64,000 nucleotides of DNA from Bradyrhizobium hereditatis. GTDB taxonomy: Bacteria > Pseudomonadota > Alphaproteobacteria > Rhizobiales > Xanthobacteraceae. The notes under the pieces are model-generated. The model saw only the letters and a list, made by a program, of their open reading frames with translations. It ran no database searches and was not told where the DNA came from. Shown here piece after piece: positions 16,452 to 25,123 of this stretch; positions within the stretch are counted from its first letter, which is position 1, and each line of letters opens with the position of its first letter. Position numbers and translations under genes: made by a program. The stretch covers positions 186,001 through 250,000 of the forward strand of contig NZ_JAGKJK010000007.1 in assembly GCF_020329435.1 (NCBI RefSeq), in the 5' to 3' direction.

Positions 16452-17002
16452 GGTTGCGGGCATCGGCACGGGTGACCATCCGTGTCCACGCCCAACATCA
16501 TCTTTGCAAATGACGTGCCGCTCGAAGGCTGCCGATGATGTGCGTCTTGTCGGCCCGGGGCACGGCCGCGCGATATTCTTGGATTGAGAATAGTGTCGCA
16601 ATTACCACATTGCTGAGTGAGACTTTGTCCGCCATCAAACAATCTGCGCCATGATGAGCCGGTGCCTCGCCGTTTGCGAGCCATGTCCGTGCAAGCCTTG
16701 CTGATTACCTTCGCCGCACCAGCCGTTGGCCAACGCGCCCCCTCAGCGGTCTTCCGAGATTGAAGCCCTAAACGCGCAATTGTGAGGTTTCCGCGGCGTG
16801 CCCTGGCTGATCCGTAAAAGTAGCGCAAGCCTCGCAGCGGGTCTTGCAGGTGGGAAAAGCGCCAAGGCCGCGTAAAGAAGTCGGCCACCGCGAGGTCTTG
16901 ATAGAATAGATTGCTATGCGGCCAGAGCTTACGCCGGGTCATCAGAGCGTCCGGCACGAACGACGCGACTTAGATTAAGGCCGCTGAACGCATGTCTTTA
17001 TG

Positions 17003-17051
17003 TATCAACAGTATAGATGTATCCCATCAAAACAATCGATTTCACCAATTT
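17003..17051 (+). promoter_or_regulatory. nod box (NodD-binding promoter element)
   Basis: A 49-base match to the rhizobial nod box consensus. The segments line up in order: TATCAAC, TATAGATG, then six bases, ATCAAAACAATC, GATTTCACCAATTT. Only about three fixed positions differ from YATCCAY...YRYRGATG...ATCNAAACAATCRATTTTACCAATCY. NodD with plant flavonoids activates such promoters. No nod, nol or noe gene follows; downstream is a repeat that begins with a receiver-domain fossil. Confidence 0.88.
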
Positions 17052-17084
17052 TACGGAATACTGCATAGAAAAAGCGCATAGGCT

Positions 17085-17560
17085 GGTGCAGATGGCGCGC
17101 ACACTCGGCGGATTTTCGTCGTGGATGACGATCAATCGATGGGTGAAGCATTGACGGATAGCCTCTTTTCCGTGGGTTTATCTCAGAAGCATGATCTTTG
17201 GCGACCGTCCTAAGATTACGTGAAGGGAAGAACTGACGCCGTTGTTGATCTTGCCGCGAGCGTTGGGCCGAATTCCCTGAAGAGAGCAGAAGGAAGCGAA
17301 ACCAGATTTCTTTGGAACGGATATCGGCCTTCCCGTGGCTAAAGTTAACGGCGAATGCCCTCGCCGTAAATGAACCGTCGGCACCCTCCCTCTGCCGACG
17401 GAAGCTGGTGCGATGTGTAGCAGCGTCGCTCCTCCCAGACTGACTTCGGCCCGGCCGCCGAAAGGCGGGCGGGCATTTTTTCTATGGCGAGTATTGAGCG
17501 CCGGCTTGCAGATCTTGAATTTGATCTAACTCACACCCATAAATTCAGTGGTTGGCCGCG
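17085..17560 (+). repeat. Diverged ~470 bp direct repeat, copy 1
   Basis: About 80 percent identical by eye to 42570-43045 in the same orientation. It starts with a truncated response-regulator receiver segment (IFVVDDDQSMGEALTDSLFSVGL, about 17116-17184) followed by stop codons. The best conserved block is 17300-17440, which includes an inverted repeat CCGTCGGCA-N9-TGCCGACGG (17375-17401). Copy 1 lies 34 bases after the nod box and holds a terminator; copy 2 has neither. Confidence 0.75.
17449..17481 (+). terminator. Rho-independent terminator inside repeat copy 1
   Basis: GCCCGGCCGCC-GAAA-GGCGGGCGGGC (one mismatch in an 11-bp stem, tetraloop GAAA) followed by ATTTTTTC. Plus-strand orientation, so it would end a transcript beginning at the nod box after roughly 400 nt. 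Confidence 0.75.
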
Positions 17561-17561
17561 T

Positions 17562-18221
17562 CCTCGCACCAATCCATCGCTAAATCAGAACGGCCCATCG
17601 GATTAGTTGATGTCTGTCACCGGCCTATTACTTCGCAACGATACTGGGCCGGCAGAAAAGCGTTTTGAAGGACAGGCATGGCATTACCAGTTGTGGCCTC
17701 GCATAGCTGAAGTGGCGACCGGTATTATTCTTTCCCGTCGAATTGCGAGCACATTGATCGATCGTCGTGCGAGCGTACTCTGTAGATGGCTGTGGGTGCC
17801 TTCTCACGCGCTCTACCCATCATTGCTGGGCGATCGATGTCGGTTAGCGCCTAGCTTTAAGCGCGAGGCCAACCGGTTTCGGCGGCAGCCAGCAACAGGG
17901 GCAGCATCGATCGCGCCGATCCGGGGCCTCAACCCGAACGAGTTTCTCGCTTCTTAGCTGCGCACGGAGTATTGCGAGCGAACACAGACGTCCGGAACGG
18001 GAAATTCTCCCTCTCTCTGGAAAAACATCGCAGTCCGGGTCTGCAGTGCCAAACAAACCAGTGTGGGGCCAATATCTAGCCGAGAAAAATCTAACGTTGC
18101 CCTTCGGCCAATCGCCAGGTCGTTAGCATCATGATGCATCGCGACCAGCATCCTGGTTGGTTGACCTACACGACGTTGAGGCGCGACGAAAGCTCCGGAT
18201 GGAAACTTGAAATTCTGGGCG
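17562..18221. other. Gap between repeat copy 1 and bluB
   Basis: About 660 bases. A 116-codon open frame (17607..17957) exists but has no ribosome site, no recognisable motif and biased composition, so I do not call it a gene. Nothing else seen. Confidence 0.5.
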
Positions 18222-18854
18222 CTAGCGTCGAGTGGTAAATTCCTTTGCCGATCGCCGATATTCCCAGTTGGCGCGCTCAAGCTCGGGTCGATCAAACTCT
18301 TTCTGGGGATAGCCGACGCAGAGATAGCCGATGAACTTCCAGGTCTCCGGCACTTCAAGAACCTCGCGGATGCGAGCCGGGTTAAGGATCGATACCCAGC
18401 CAAGTCCGATGCCGTCGGCACGTGCGGCGAGCCACATGCAGCAGATGGCGGCGGCGACGGAGTATTCGACCGTATCCGGCATGGTTGCACGCCCGAGGCG
18501 GTGCCCCATATCGTTCGTTTTGTCCGCAAACACGGCCAGGTGACCCGGGGCCTCTTCGAGGCCGGCGAGCTTGAGGCTCGCGTACCGCGCCGCGCGTTCG
18601 CCTGAATAAGAATGCAACGCATCGGCGTTGCAGGCCCTGAAATCCTCGACCACGGCACTGCGCCTTGCGCTGTCTTCGACGATCACGAACCGCCAAGGCT
18701 GGCTCAAGCCGACCGACGGGGAAAGGCAGGCGATCTCAATCAGCCGCTCCATGGCGCCGCTCGGCAGAGGATCGGGACGAAAGCGCCGCACGTCGCGGCG
18801 CCACACGAAGAGCTCGCGCAGTTGCCGGCGAAAGGCTTCATCGAAAGCGACCAT
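18222..18854 (-). CDS. bluB: 5,6-dimethylbenzimidazole synthase BluB
   Basis: 210 aa nitroreductase-fold enzyme that cleaves FMNH2 with O2 to form DMB, the lower ligand of B12. Family features: RRDVRRFRPDPLP, SPSVGLSQPWRFVIV, and AARADGIGLGWVSILNP with KEFDRPELE near the end. It is the last gene of a minus-strand set after cobS/V (TGATG overlap) and cobU/P. Notably the reaction needs oxygen while the surrounding fix genes serve low oxygen. Confidence 0.95.
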   Translation of the reverse strand: MVAFDEAFRRQLRELFVWRRDVRRFRPDPLPSGAMERLIEIACLSPSVGLSQPWRFVIVEDSARRSAVVEDFRACNADALHSYSGERAARYASLKLAGLEEAPGHLAVFADKTNDMGHRLGRATMPDTVEYSVAAAICCMWLAARADGIGLGWVSILNPARIREVLEVPETWKFIGYLCVGYPQKEFDRPELERANWEYRRSAKEFTTRR

Positions 18855-19642
18855 CAGGGTCCTGGTTCCGTGTGGAGGAGGGCGGCTGTCATCAGCAAAA
18901 CCACGATCTCGCCAATCTGTTCGAACGCACCCAATATATCACCTGTCTGTCCGCCGACCTGCCTTGTGGCAAGCCATGCCAGCACCAACCCGGCCAGTGA
19001 GAGCAAAATCACTCCGATCATCGCCTTGCTTGGCCCGGCACCGAAAACAAGGCAAAGAGCCCCGAGAGCAAATGCAATGGCGGCGCTTCGCCCCGGCGGC
19101 CGTCCGGCTCGGGCCGAAAGCCCATCCGATCGCGCTGGCGGAATCAGCCACATGAAGGCGGGCATGCCGGCGCGTGCCGCCGCATGTGCAACTGAAAGCG
19201 CCGCCGCAATTGACTTTGGCTCGGCGATCGTTTCGAGCGCGCTCCATCGCAAGATGAGCGATGCGATGAGCGCGCACGCACCGTATGTACCGATTCGGCT
19301 GTCGCGCATGATCTCGAGCTTGCGCTCGCGCGTCCGGCCGCCGCCGAGCCCGTCGGCGGTATCGGCAAGGCCGTCCTCGTGCATCGCGCCGGTGACGAGA
19401 ACCGTGGCCGCCAGCGCCAGCATGGCTGCAGGGCTTGGCGTCAAGCCCACCTCACATGCGATCCAGTAGACCGCCGCACCGGCAAAGCCAACCAGCAATC
19501 CTGCCACTGGCAACGCCCAGCTCGCGCGGGCAACATCGCCATCGCCGACCGGCGTCGCCGGCCCAAGAGGCAGAAGCGTGGAGAGCGAAATGGCGATTCT
19601 CAGGTCAGCGACGATGCCCCTGAGAAGCTCGGAATGATACAT
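18854..19642 (-). CDS. cobS: Adenosylcobinamide-GDP ribazoletransferase (CobS, also CobV)
   Basis: 262 aa polytopic membrane enzyme joining GDP-cobinamide and alpha-ribazole, the last assembly step of cobalamin. The family motif HEDGLADTADGLGGG (metal-binding) and RIGTYGACAL are present; several hydrophobic helices follow. It overlaps bluB by one base. Named by the cobS/cobV convention for the transferase, not the cobaltochelatase subunit. Confidence 0.94.
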   Translation of the reverse strand: MYHSELLRGIVADLRIAISLSTLLPLGPATPVGDGDVARASWALPVAGLLVGFAGAAVYWIACEVGLTPSPAAMLALAATVLVTGAMHEDGLADTADGLGGGRTRERKLEIMRDSRIGTYGACALIASLILRWSALETIAEPKSIAAALSVAHAAARAGMPAFMWLIPPARSDGLSARAGRPPGRSAAIAFALGALCLVFGAGPSKAMIGVILLSLAGLVLAWLATRQVGGQTGDILGAFEQIGEIVVLLMTAALLHTEPGP

Positions 19643-19714
19643 GTGTCTTCAGCCCTCGAACCGTCAACTCGCTCGCGCTCACTCCACGACGCGTCGCTTC
19701 CGCCAAGCGCGGCA

Positions 19715-20218
19715 TTACTTCAGCTTCATCGGCAATCCTGCCACGACGAATTCGACCTCATCCGCAACGGATGCAATCGTCTGGTTCAGGATACCCGCTG
19801 CGTCCCGAAACGCGCGCGCCAGGGCATTGTCCGGCACGATACCGAACCCGACCTCGTTCGTGACGATGATGACCGGGCTGCGCTGGCGGGCAAGCGTATC
19901 AGCGAGTAGCGAAGCCTCATGCGACCAGTTGCGTTCCGCGTGGAGCAGGTTCGAAAGCCACAGCGTTAGGCAATCGACCAGCCTTGCGCCACCGCCATCG
20001 GTTTCGATCAAGGCCTGCACGAGATCGAGCGGAACCTCGCGCTCGATCCAGTCCTTTCCTCGCCGCGCGCGATGCTTCGCTATTCGCTCGCCCATTTCCT
20101 CATCGAGCGCCTCTGCCGTGGCGATATAGACGGGCTGTTCCGGAAAAGCGCGGGTGCGGACTTCTGCGCGTAAGCTTTTGCCGGATCGGGCGCCGCCCGT
20201 GATGAGTATGATGGCCAT
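19715..20218 (-). CDS. cobU: Adenosylcobinamide kinase / guanylyltransferase (CobU, also CobP)
   Basis: 167 aa bifunctional enzyme. P-loop GGARSGKS (8-15), then YIATAEALDEEM ... RIAKHRARRG with the guanylylated histidine, LVDCLTLWLSN, and VTNEVGFGIVPDNALARAFRD. Phosphorylates adenosylcobinamide and transfers GMP. First gene of the minus-strand set, 72 bases before cobS/V and divergent from cobD; the 130-base gap between them should hold both promoters, though I see no clear elements. Confidence 0.95.
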   Translation of the reverse strand: MAIILITGGARSGKSLRAEVRTRAFPEQPVYIATAEALDEEMGERIAKHRARRGKDWIEREVPLDLVQALIETDGGGARLVDCLTLWLSNLLHAERNWSHEASLLADTLARQRSPVIIVTNEVGFGIVPDNALARAFRDAAGILNQTIASVADEVEFVVAGLPMKLK

Positions 20219-20348
20219 GACGTCCTCCAGTTAAGGCCAGCACTAATCACCAATTCTCGACAAAGACAAAGGTGAAATCACGCGATATGGGGCTTGCCTT
20301 GATACCGAATTCTTGTGCATCAGGGCCAGGCACGACGGGAGATGATGC

Positions 20349-21290
20349 GTGGTCTTTGCGGGAGCGATGGCGGTGGCAATGACGGTGGACGCCCTGTTGG
20401 GCTGGCCCAACGCGCTGTTCGTCCGCATTGGTCATCCCGTCACCTGGCTCGGGAGGCTCATCAACATTCTCGACATCAGCTTCAACCGGCCCATCGATCC
20501 GCCTGCAGTTAGGCGGATCGCTGGCGCAGCCGTGGCGCTTTTCGTGATTGGAGTTTCGGCCGGAATTGGATGGGCGGTTCAGGCCGCGCTCGCCTTTGAA
20601 TGGAGCCGCATCGTCCTCTTGGGAATTCTCGCATGGCCCCTGGTCGCGCTGCGTTCGCTCTATGATCATGTCGCCGCCATTGCGAACCCCTTGCAATCCG
20701 GTGATATCGCAGCCGCGCGTGCCGCGGTCGCGCACATCGTGGGACGCGATCCCACAGCTCTTGATGAGGCAGGCATTGCGCGCGCAGCCATCGAGAGCCT
20801 GGCCGAGAATGCTTCCGACGGCATTGTGGCGCCCGTGTTCTGGGGAACGTTGTTCGGGCTGCCCGGCATTGTCGGCTACAAGGCAATCAATACGCTCGAC
20901 TCCATGATCGGCCATCGCACGGCGCGTCACGAATCCTTCGGTTGGGCCGCCGCGCGCATCGACGATCTCGCCAATTTCGTACCGGCGCGCCTCACAGGCT
21001 TTTTGTTTGTAGTGCTGGCGACGCGGCCTTCGAATGCGTTGTCTTGCATGGCGAGGGATGCGCGCCGCCACCGCTCGATCAATGCCGGCTGGCCGGAAGC
21101 AGCCATGGCCGGCGCGCTCGGCGTGCGGCTCAGCGGGCCGCGCATCTATCACGGTGACACCGCCAACGAACCTTGGCTCAACGAGGGAGCGCGCGATCCG
21201 TTCGCTGCGGACATCCGGCAAGGATTGAAGCTCTACGTCTGCGCCATGGTTCTTTTGGCCGGTGCGCTTGCGATTCTGGCCTTCGCGTGA
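20349..21290 (+). CDS. cobD: Adenosylcobinamide-phosphate synthase CobD (CbiB)
   Basis: 313 aa membrane protein attaching the aminopropanol arm to adenosylcobyric acid. Starts AMTVDALLGWP---VRIGHPVTWLGRLI, with ESLAENASDGIVAP and NTLDSMIGHR, all CbiB signatures. GTG start after GGGAGATGATGC; no in-frame ATG precedes it. Ends in a run of hydrophobic residues. cobC follows after 11 bases. Confidence 0.94.
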   Translation: MVFAGAMAVAMTVDALLGWPNALFVRIGHPVTWLGRLINILDISFNRPIDPPAVRRIAGAAVALFVIGVSAGIGWAVQAALAFEWSRIVLLGILAWPLVALRSLYDHVAAIANPLQSGDIAAARAAVAHIVGRDPTALDEAGIARAAIESLAENASDGIVAPVFWGTLFGLPGIVGYKAINTLDSMIGHRTARHESFGWAAARIDDLANFVPARLTGFLFVVLATRPSNALSCMARDARRHRSINAGWPEAAMAGALGVRLSGPRIYHGDTANEPWLNEGARDPFAADIRQGLKLYVCAMVLLAGALAILAFA

Positions 21291-21301
21291 CGGAGAGGGC
21301 A

Positions 21302-22267
21302 ATGCTCGAGCATGGTGGAAATCTCGATCTCGCCGTTCGCCGCTTCGGCGGGCGTGCGCAGGACTGGATCGACCTCTCAACCGGGATCAATCGGCAGCCT
21401 TATCCGGTGGGTGAGGTCGAGCTTAGGTACTGGAGCGCGCTACCTTCGCGATCAGATATCGCGTCCCTCCACCAAGCTGCCCGAGAGGCCTACGCTACCC
21501 GGGCGCCACTCGTGGCGCTTACTGGCGCACAAGCGGCCATCCAATTGTTGCCGAATCTTTCATCGCACGGCTGCGCGCGAATTCTTGCGCCGACCTACAA
21601 CGAGTACGCGGCGGTTCTTTCAGCCGCAGCCTGGGACGTGGCCGAAGTTTCCGAACTCGAAGGACTGGCGGGAGCGGATCTTGCCGTGGTCGTCAATCCC
21701 AATAATCCAGATGGTCGACGCCATAATCCGACCGAATTGGTGGCGCTCTTGCCGAAGGTCGGTCGGCTGTTGGTTGACGAGAGCTTCGTCGATGCCGTCT
21801 CCGGCCTGTCGTTGGCACCGGAGGCGGGACGGTCAGGGCTGTTGGTCCTGCGCTCGTTCGGAAAGTTTTACGGGCTTGCCGGACTGCGGCTCGGTTTCGT
21901 GCTCGGCAGCGAGGCTGACGTCGCGGCGCTGGCGGCGATGGTGGGTCCGTGGCCGATTTCCGGCGGAGCGATTGCGATCGGACGGCGCGCCTTGCTCGAT
22001 CGCGAGTGGACAAAGGCAACCGCGACGCGTCTGGCGCGCGATTGCCTCCGGCTGGATGCCGAGGTGCGATCGCAGGGCTGGCAACAGGTCGGCGGCACGC
22101 CGCTGTTCCGGCTCTATGAGACCGGGGACGCGCAGGCTGCGCAGGAGAAGCTCGCGCGCGGCCAGATATGGTCGCGTGTTTTTGAGCAAAAGCCGGGATG
22201 GCTCAGGCTGGGCTTGCCGGGTAACGGGGCGGAATGGTCGCGGCTTGCTGCCGCGCTCTCGCGTTGA
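21302..22267 (+). CDS. cobC: Threonine-phosphate decarboxylase CobC (PLP-dependent)
   Basis: 321 aa class I/II aminotransferase fold making aminopropanol phosphate for CobD. Starts MLEHGGNLDLAVRRFGG---DWIDLSTGINR; NPNNPDGR and the PLP lysine site LRSFGKFYGLAGLRLGF are intact. GGAGAGG precedes the ATG. Ten bases from the convergent cobQ stop. Confidence 0.95.
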   Translation: MLEHGGNLDLAVRRFGGRAQDWIDLSTGINRQPYPVGEVELRYWSALPSRSDIASLHQAAREAYATRAPLVALTGAQAAIQLLPNLSSHGCARILAPTYNEYAAVLSAAAWDVAEVSELEGLAGADLAVVVNPNNPDGRRHNPTELVALLPKVGRLLVDESFVDAVSGLSLAPEAGRSGLLVLRSFGKFYGLAGLRLGFVLGSEADVAALAAMVGPWPISGGAIAIGRRALLDREWTKATATRLARDCLRLDAEVRSQGWQQVGGTPLFRLYETGDAQAAQEKLARGQIWSRVFEQKPGWLRLGLPGNGAEWSRLAAALSR

Positions 22268-22277
22268 TCAATAATAC

Positions 22278-23726
22278 TCAGCGCGCGAGCGCAAGCAGCC
22301 CATTTACATCGAGATGGTTGTCGATGTGATCGGCAAGCGCATCGAGCGCGCTCTCCACCCTGGCGCGGTACTGCTGGTCTGCGGCCGGAATGTCCAGTTG
22401 GGCGAGAAATGCGCTGCGGAAATTGTCTGAAGCAAACAGGCCGTGCAGGTAGCTACCGTACACGCGTCCGTCGCTGGAAACTGCGCCTTCCGGCGCGCTG
22501 CCAACCAAAGCAAATGGCCGTGCACGGTCCGGCCCGTCGGTATGCCCGATGTGAATCTCGTAAGCCTCGATCGGCCGGTCCGTCGCGGCATGGACCGCCG
22601 CAACGCGCGTGAGAGTCTTTTGTGGCGTCATCACCGTCGTCACGTCGAGGAGTCCGAGGCCGGGCGTTTCTCCCGCCGGTCCCTCGATTCCTGTCGGATC
22701 CGCCACACTGCGTCCGAGCATCTGGTAACCGCCGCAGACGCCGAGCACATGGCCGCCGCGACGATGATGCGCGAGAAGATCGATGTCCCAGCCCTGCGCG
22801 CGCAGGAAGGTGAGGTCGCCGCGTGTCGACTTCGAGCCGGGAAGGATCACGAGTTTTGCATCGCCCGGGATTGCCTCTCCAGGCCGGACCATCACAAGGT
22901 CGACATCAGGCTCGAGCTTCAGCGGATCGAGGTCGTCAAAGTTCGCGATCCGCGACAGCACGAGAAAGGCAATCTTGCCCTTGCTTACCTTGCGGGCGTC
23001 AGCAAGCCCCAGCGCATCTTCAGCCGGAAGCTCGCTAGCGCGGGCGAAATAGGGGAGAACCCCAAATCCCCGCCAGGATGTGCGTGCTTCTATCAGCCGG
23101 TAGCCGTTGTCAAACAGCGTCGGATCGCCGCGGAACTTGTTGATGACGAAGCCGCGGATCATGGCCGCATCGTCGGCATCCAGCACAGTCTTAATGCCGA
23201 CGAGCTGCGCTATCACACCGCCGCGATCGATGTCGCCGACCAGCACGACTGGCACGTCGGCCTTGCGGGCAAAACCCATATTGGCGATATCGGCGCTCCT
23301 CAGATTAACTTCGGCTGGGCTGCCGGCGCCCTCGACCAGAACAAGATCGGCACGATCCTTCAGGCGTCCGAAACTTTCGAGGACCGGCTCCATCAGCGAT
23401 GACTTCATCGCAGCGTACGCGCGGGCTCGCAGCGTCGCCACGCGCCGTCCCTGCACGATGATCTGGGCGCCAACATCTGTTTCCGGCTTGAGCAGGACGG
23501 GATTCATGTCGGTGTGCGGCTCGACACCTGCGGCCTGCGCCTGCAATGCCTGCGCGCGTCCGATCTCGCCACCGTCGATTGTCACGGCCGCATTGTTCGA
23601 CATGTTCTGCGGCTTGAAGGGCAGCACCCGATAGCCGCGCCGGGTCGCGGCGCGCGCAAGGCCGGCGACGATGAGCGACTTGCCCACGTCCGATCCCGCA
23701 CCTTGGATCATCAATGTGCGCGCCAT
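22278..23726 (-). CDS. cobQ: Cobyric acid synthase CobQ
   Basis: 482 aa, full length. N-terminal ATPase domain with GAGSDVGKS and FKPQNMSNNA; C-terminal type I glutamine amidotransferase domain with the nucleophile in GVCGGYQMLG and histidine in YGSYLHGLF. Amidates four side chains of adenosylcobyrinic diamide. Lies 25 bases downstream of cobO on the minus strand. Confidence 0.96.
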   Translation of the reverse strand: MARTLMIQGAGSDVGKSLIVAGLARAATRRGYRVLPFKPQNMSNNAAVTIDGGEIGRAQALQAQAAGVEPHTDMNPVLLKPETDVGAQIIVQGRRVATLRARAYAAMKSSLMEPVLESFGRLKDRADLVLVEGAGSPAEVNLRSADIANMGFARKADVPVVLVGDIDRGGVIAQLVGIKTVLDADDAAMIRGFVINKFRGDPTLFDNGYRLIEARTSWRGFGVLPYFARASELPAEDALGLADARKVSKGKIAFLVLSRIANFDDLDPLKLEPDVDLVMVRPGEAIPGDAKLVILPGSKSTRGDLTFLRAQGWDIDLLAHHRRGGHVLGVCGGYQMLGRSVADPTGIEGPAGETPGLGLLDVTTVMTPQKTLTRVAAVHAATDRPIEAYEIHIGHTDGPDRARPFALVGSAPEGAVSSDGRVYGSYLHGLFASDNFRSAFLAQLDIPAADQQYRARVESALDALADHIDNHLDVNGLLALAR

Positions 23727-23751
23727 CGAATCGGATTCCGCGGTTGATTCG

Positions 23752-24405
23752 TCAGTACTCGACGCCGGGCTGCGCCTTGATGCCGGATCGGAAGGGATGC
23801 TTCACGAGCGTCATCTCTGTGACGAGGTCGGCGGCATCGATCAATTCCTGCCTGGCATTGCGCCCCGTGAGGACGACATGCGTCATCGGCGGCTTTGAAT
23901 TTTTCAGGAACTCGACCACCTCTCCGATCTCCAGATAGTCGTAGCGAAGCGCAATGTTGATCTCGTCGAGAACGACCATGCGCAAGGCTTCATCGGCGAT
24001 CAGCTGCTTGGCCTTTTCCCATGCGGCGCGCGCCGCGGCGACGTCCCGGGCGCGGTCCTGTGTTTCCCAGGTGAAGCCTTCACCCATCGCGTGGAATTGG
24101 CATAATTCACCAAAATGTCCGGTCAGCAGGCGGCGCTCGCCAGTTTCCCACGCACCCTTGATGAATTGCACGACCGCGCAGGGAAAGCCATGCGCGACGC
24201 ACCGCATGATCATGCCGAAAGCCGAGGAGGATTTTCCCTTGCCCGCACCGGTGTGGACGAGGACGAGACCCTTCTCGCCGCTCTTGGCGGCCATCATCCG
24301 GTCGCGCGCTGCTTTTTTCTTCGCCATTTTGTCCGCATGACGGGCGTCCAGCGAGGCTTCGGAGGTCACGGTTTCATCCTCAGCGGCATCAGGTTCGGAA
24401 GTCAT
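23752..24405 (-). CDS. cobO: Cob(I)yrinic acid a,c-diamide adenosyltransferase CobO
   Basis: 217 aa. P-loop TGAGKGKSS (about 52-60) after a charged N-terminal segment, then VQFIKGAWETGE, VVLDEINIALRY and VVLTGRNA, all CobO/BtuR motifs. Adds the 5'-deoxyadenosyl ligand. ATG 24405 (MTSEPDAAED) fits the family and has an AGGAGCG upstream; a longer frame from 24762 runs antisense through the riboswitch and is rejected. Divergent from the DUF1636-cobW operon. Confidence 0.95.
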   Translation of the reverse strand: MTSEPDAAEDETVTSEASLDARHADKMAKKKAARDRMMAAKSGEKGLVLVHTGAGKGKSSSAFGMIMRCVAHGFPCAVVQFIKGAWETGERRLLTGHFGELCQFHAMGEGFTWETQDRARDVAAARAAWEKAKQLIADEALRMVVLDEINIALRYDYLEIGEVVEFLKNSKPPMTHVVLTGRNARQELIDAADLVTEMTLVKHPFRSGIKAQPGVEY

Positions 24406-24422
24406 CGGCACGCTCCTTTGGC

Positions 24423-24451
24423 TTGACAAGTTGCACGCTTGGGCAAATGGT
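24423..24451 (+). promoter_or_regulatory. Candidate promoter for the riboswitch-controlled cob operon
   Basis: A consensus -35 TTGACA (24423-24428) followed after 17 bases by a weak -10 (AATGGT). Transcription would begin near 24458, right at the 5' edge of the cobalamin riboswitch, which supports the placement. Confidence 0.45.
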
Positions 24452-24455
24452 GGGG

Positions 24456-24648
24456 TGGCGTTGGTTCCTGTCCTACGACAGGCGAAGAGGGAATGCGATA
24501 GGGGTCTAGCCTTGAAAGCTTGAGCCTGAAACGCAGCCGCCCCCGCGACCGTGACCGGAGAGATCTCTAGGAGCCACTGACCCGAGAGGGTTGGGAAGGC
24601 GGAGATCGAAGGGAAAACCTGCTCCGCAAGCCGGGAGACCTGCCAGCG
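24456..24648 (+). promoter_or_regulatory. Cobalamin riboswitch (DUF1636-cobW-cobN operon)
   Basis: Classic B12 element in order: GGTTCCTGTC ... GACAGGCGAAGAGGGAATGCG, ACGCAGCCGCCCCCGCGACCG, GCCACTGACC, GGGAAGGCGG, and the closing AGCCGGGAGACCTGCC. It lies 104 bases before the DUF1636 ATG. Adenosylcobalamin binding should lower expression of the downstream cob operon. Confidence 0.95.
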
Positions 24649-24751
24649 CAGAGACTTGAGACCGGCGGACGGGGTGCTCCGCGACGGCAACGAACCCTTA
24701 TGTCTATGGTTCGTGCGCCTCATCGCCTCCGCCAAAACGTCGAGGAGGGCG

Positions 24752-25123
24752 ATGACCGTCACGCTTCATGTCTGCATCACCTGCCGTGCCGGCCAATCCT
24801 TGAGGGAAGGCGAAATCACGCCAGGCGCGCGTCTGCACAGGGCCATTCTCGCCGGCGTGCCGGAAGACATCCACGTGGTTCCGGTCGAATGCCTGTCCGC
24901 TTGTAGCCAGGGTTGCTCGGTCGCGCTCAGCGCGCCTGGACGGTGGTCTTACGTCTACGGCCGCCTGTCCGACCTAAATGCGCCGGACGTGATCGCCGGT
25001 GCTGCGGCCTATGCGGCGGCGCCCGACGGCATCGTGCCGTGGCGCAGCCGGCCAGAGATCTTCCGCAAACAATCGCTGGCCCGCATTCCACCCATCAACA
25101 TCCTGCCGGAGGCAGCAGAATGA
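24752..25123 (+). CDS. DUF1636 metal-binding / ferredoxin-like protein
   Basis: 123 aa with five cysteines placed as in thioredoxin-like ferredoxins: HVCITCRAG (C8, C11) and VECLSACSQGC (C47, C51, C55). DUF1636 proteins commonly sit beside cobW/cobN and are annotated as metal-binding; the exact role is not known. GAGGAGG precedes the ATG. First gene after the riboswitch and overlapping cobW by four bases. Confidence 0.88.
   Translation: MTVTLHVCITCRAGQSLREGEITPGARLHRAILAGVPEDIHVVPVECLSACSQGCSVALSAPGRWSYVYGRLSDLNAPDVIAGAAAYAAAPDGIVPWRSRPEIFRKQSLARIPPINILPEAAE

Larger units (their letters stand above)
16064..17002. other. Non-coding stretch with a hairpin and a tiny ORF
   Basis: No long gene. 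Contains a 32-codon ORF with a strong ribosome site (16353..16451), a minus-strand terminator-like hairpin (16393..16441) and a 16-base palindrome GCAACCTTAAGGTTGC (16442-16457). An in-frame segment 16197-16297 ending ISATTMPLVAESIAMHR may be the tail of a lost gene that I do not recognise. Confidence 0.5.

Noticed and set aside
23986..24762. 336-codon form of cobO
   Set aside because: The extra N-terminal part is antisense to the cobalamin riboswitch and is not found in CobO proteins.
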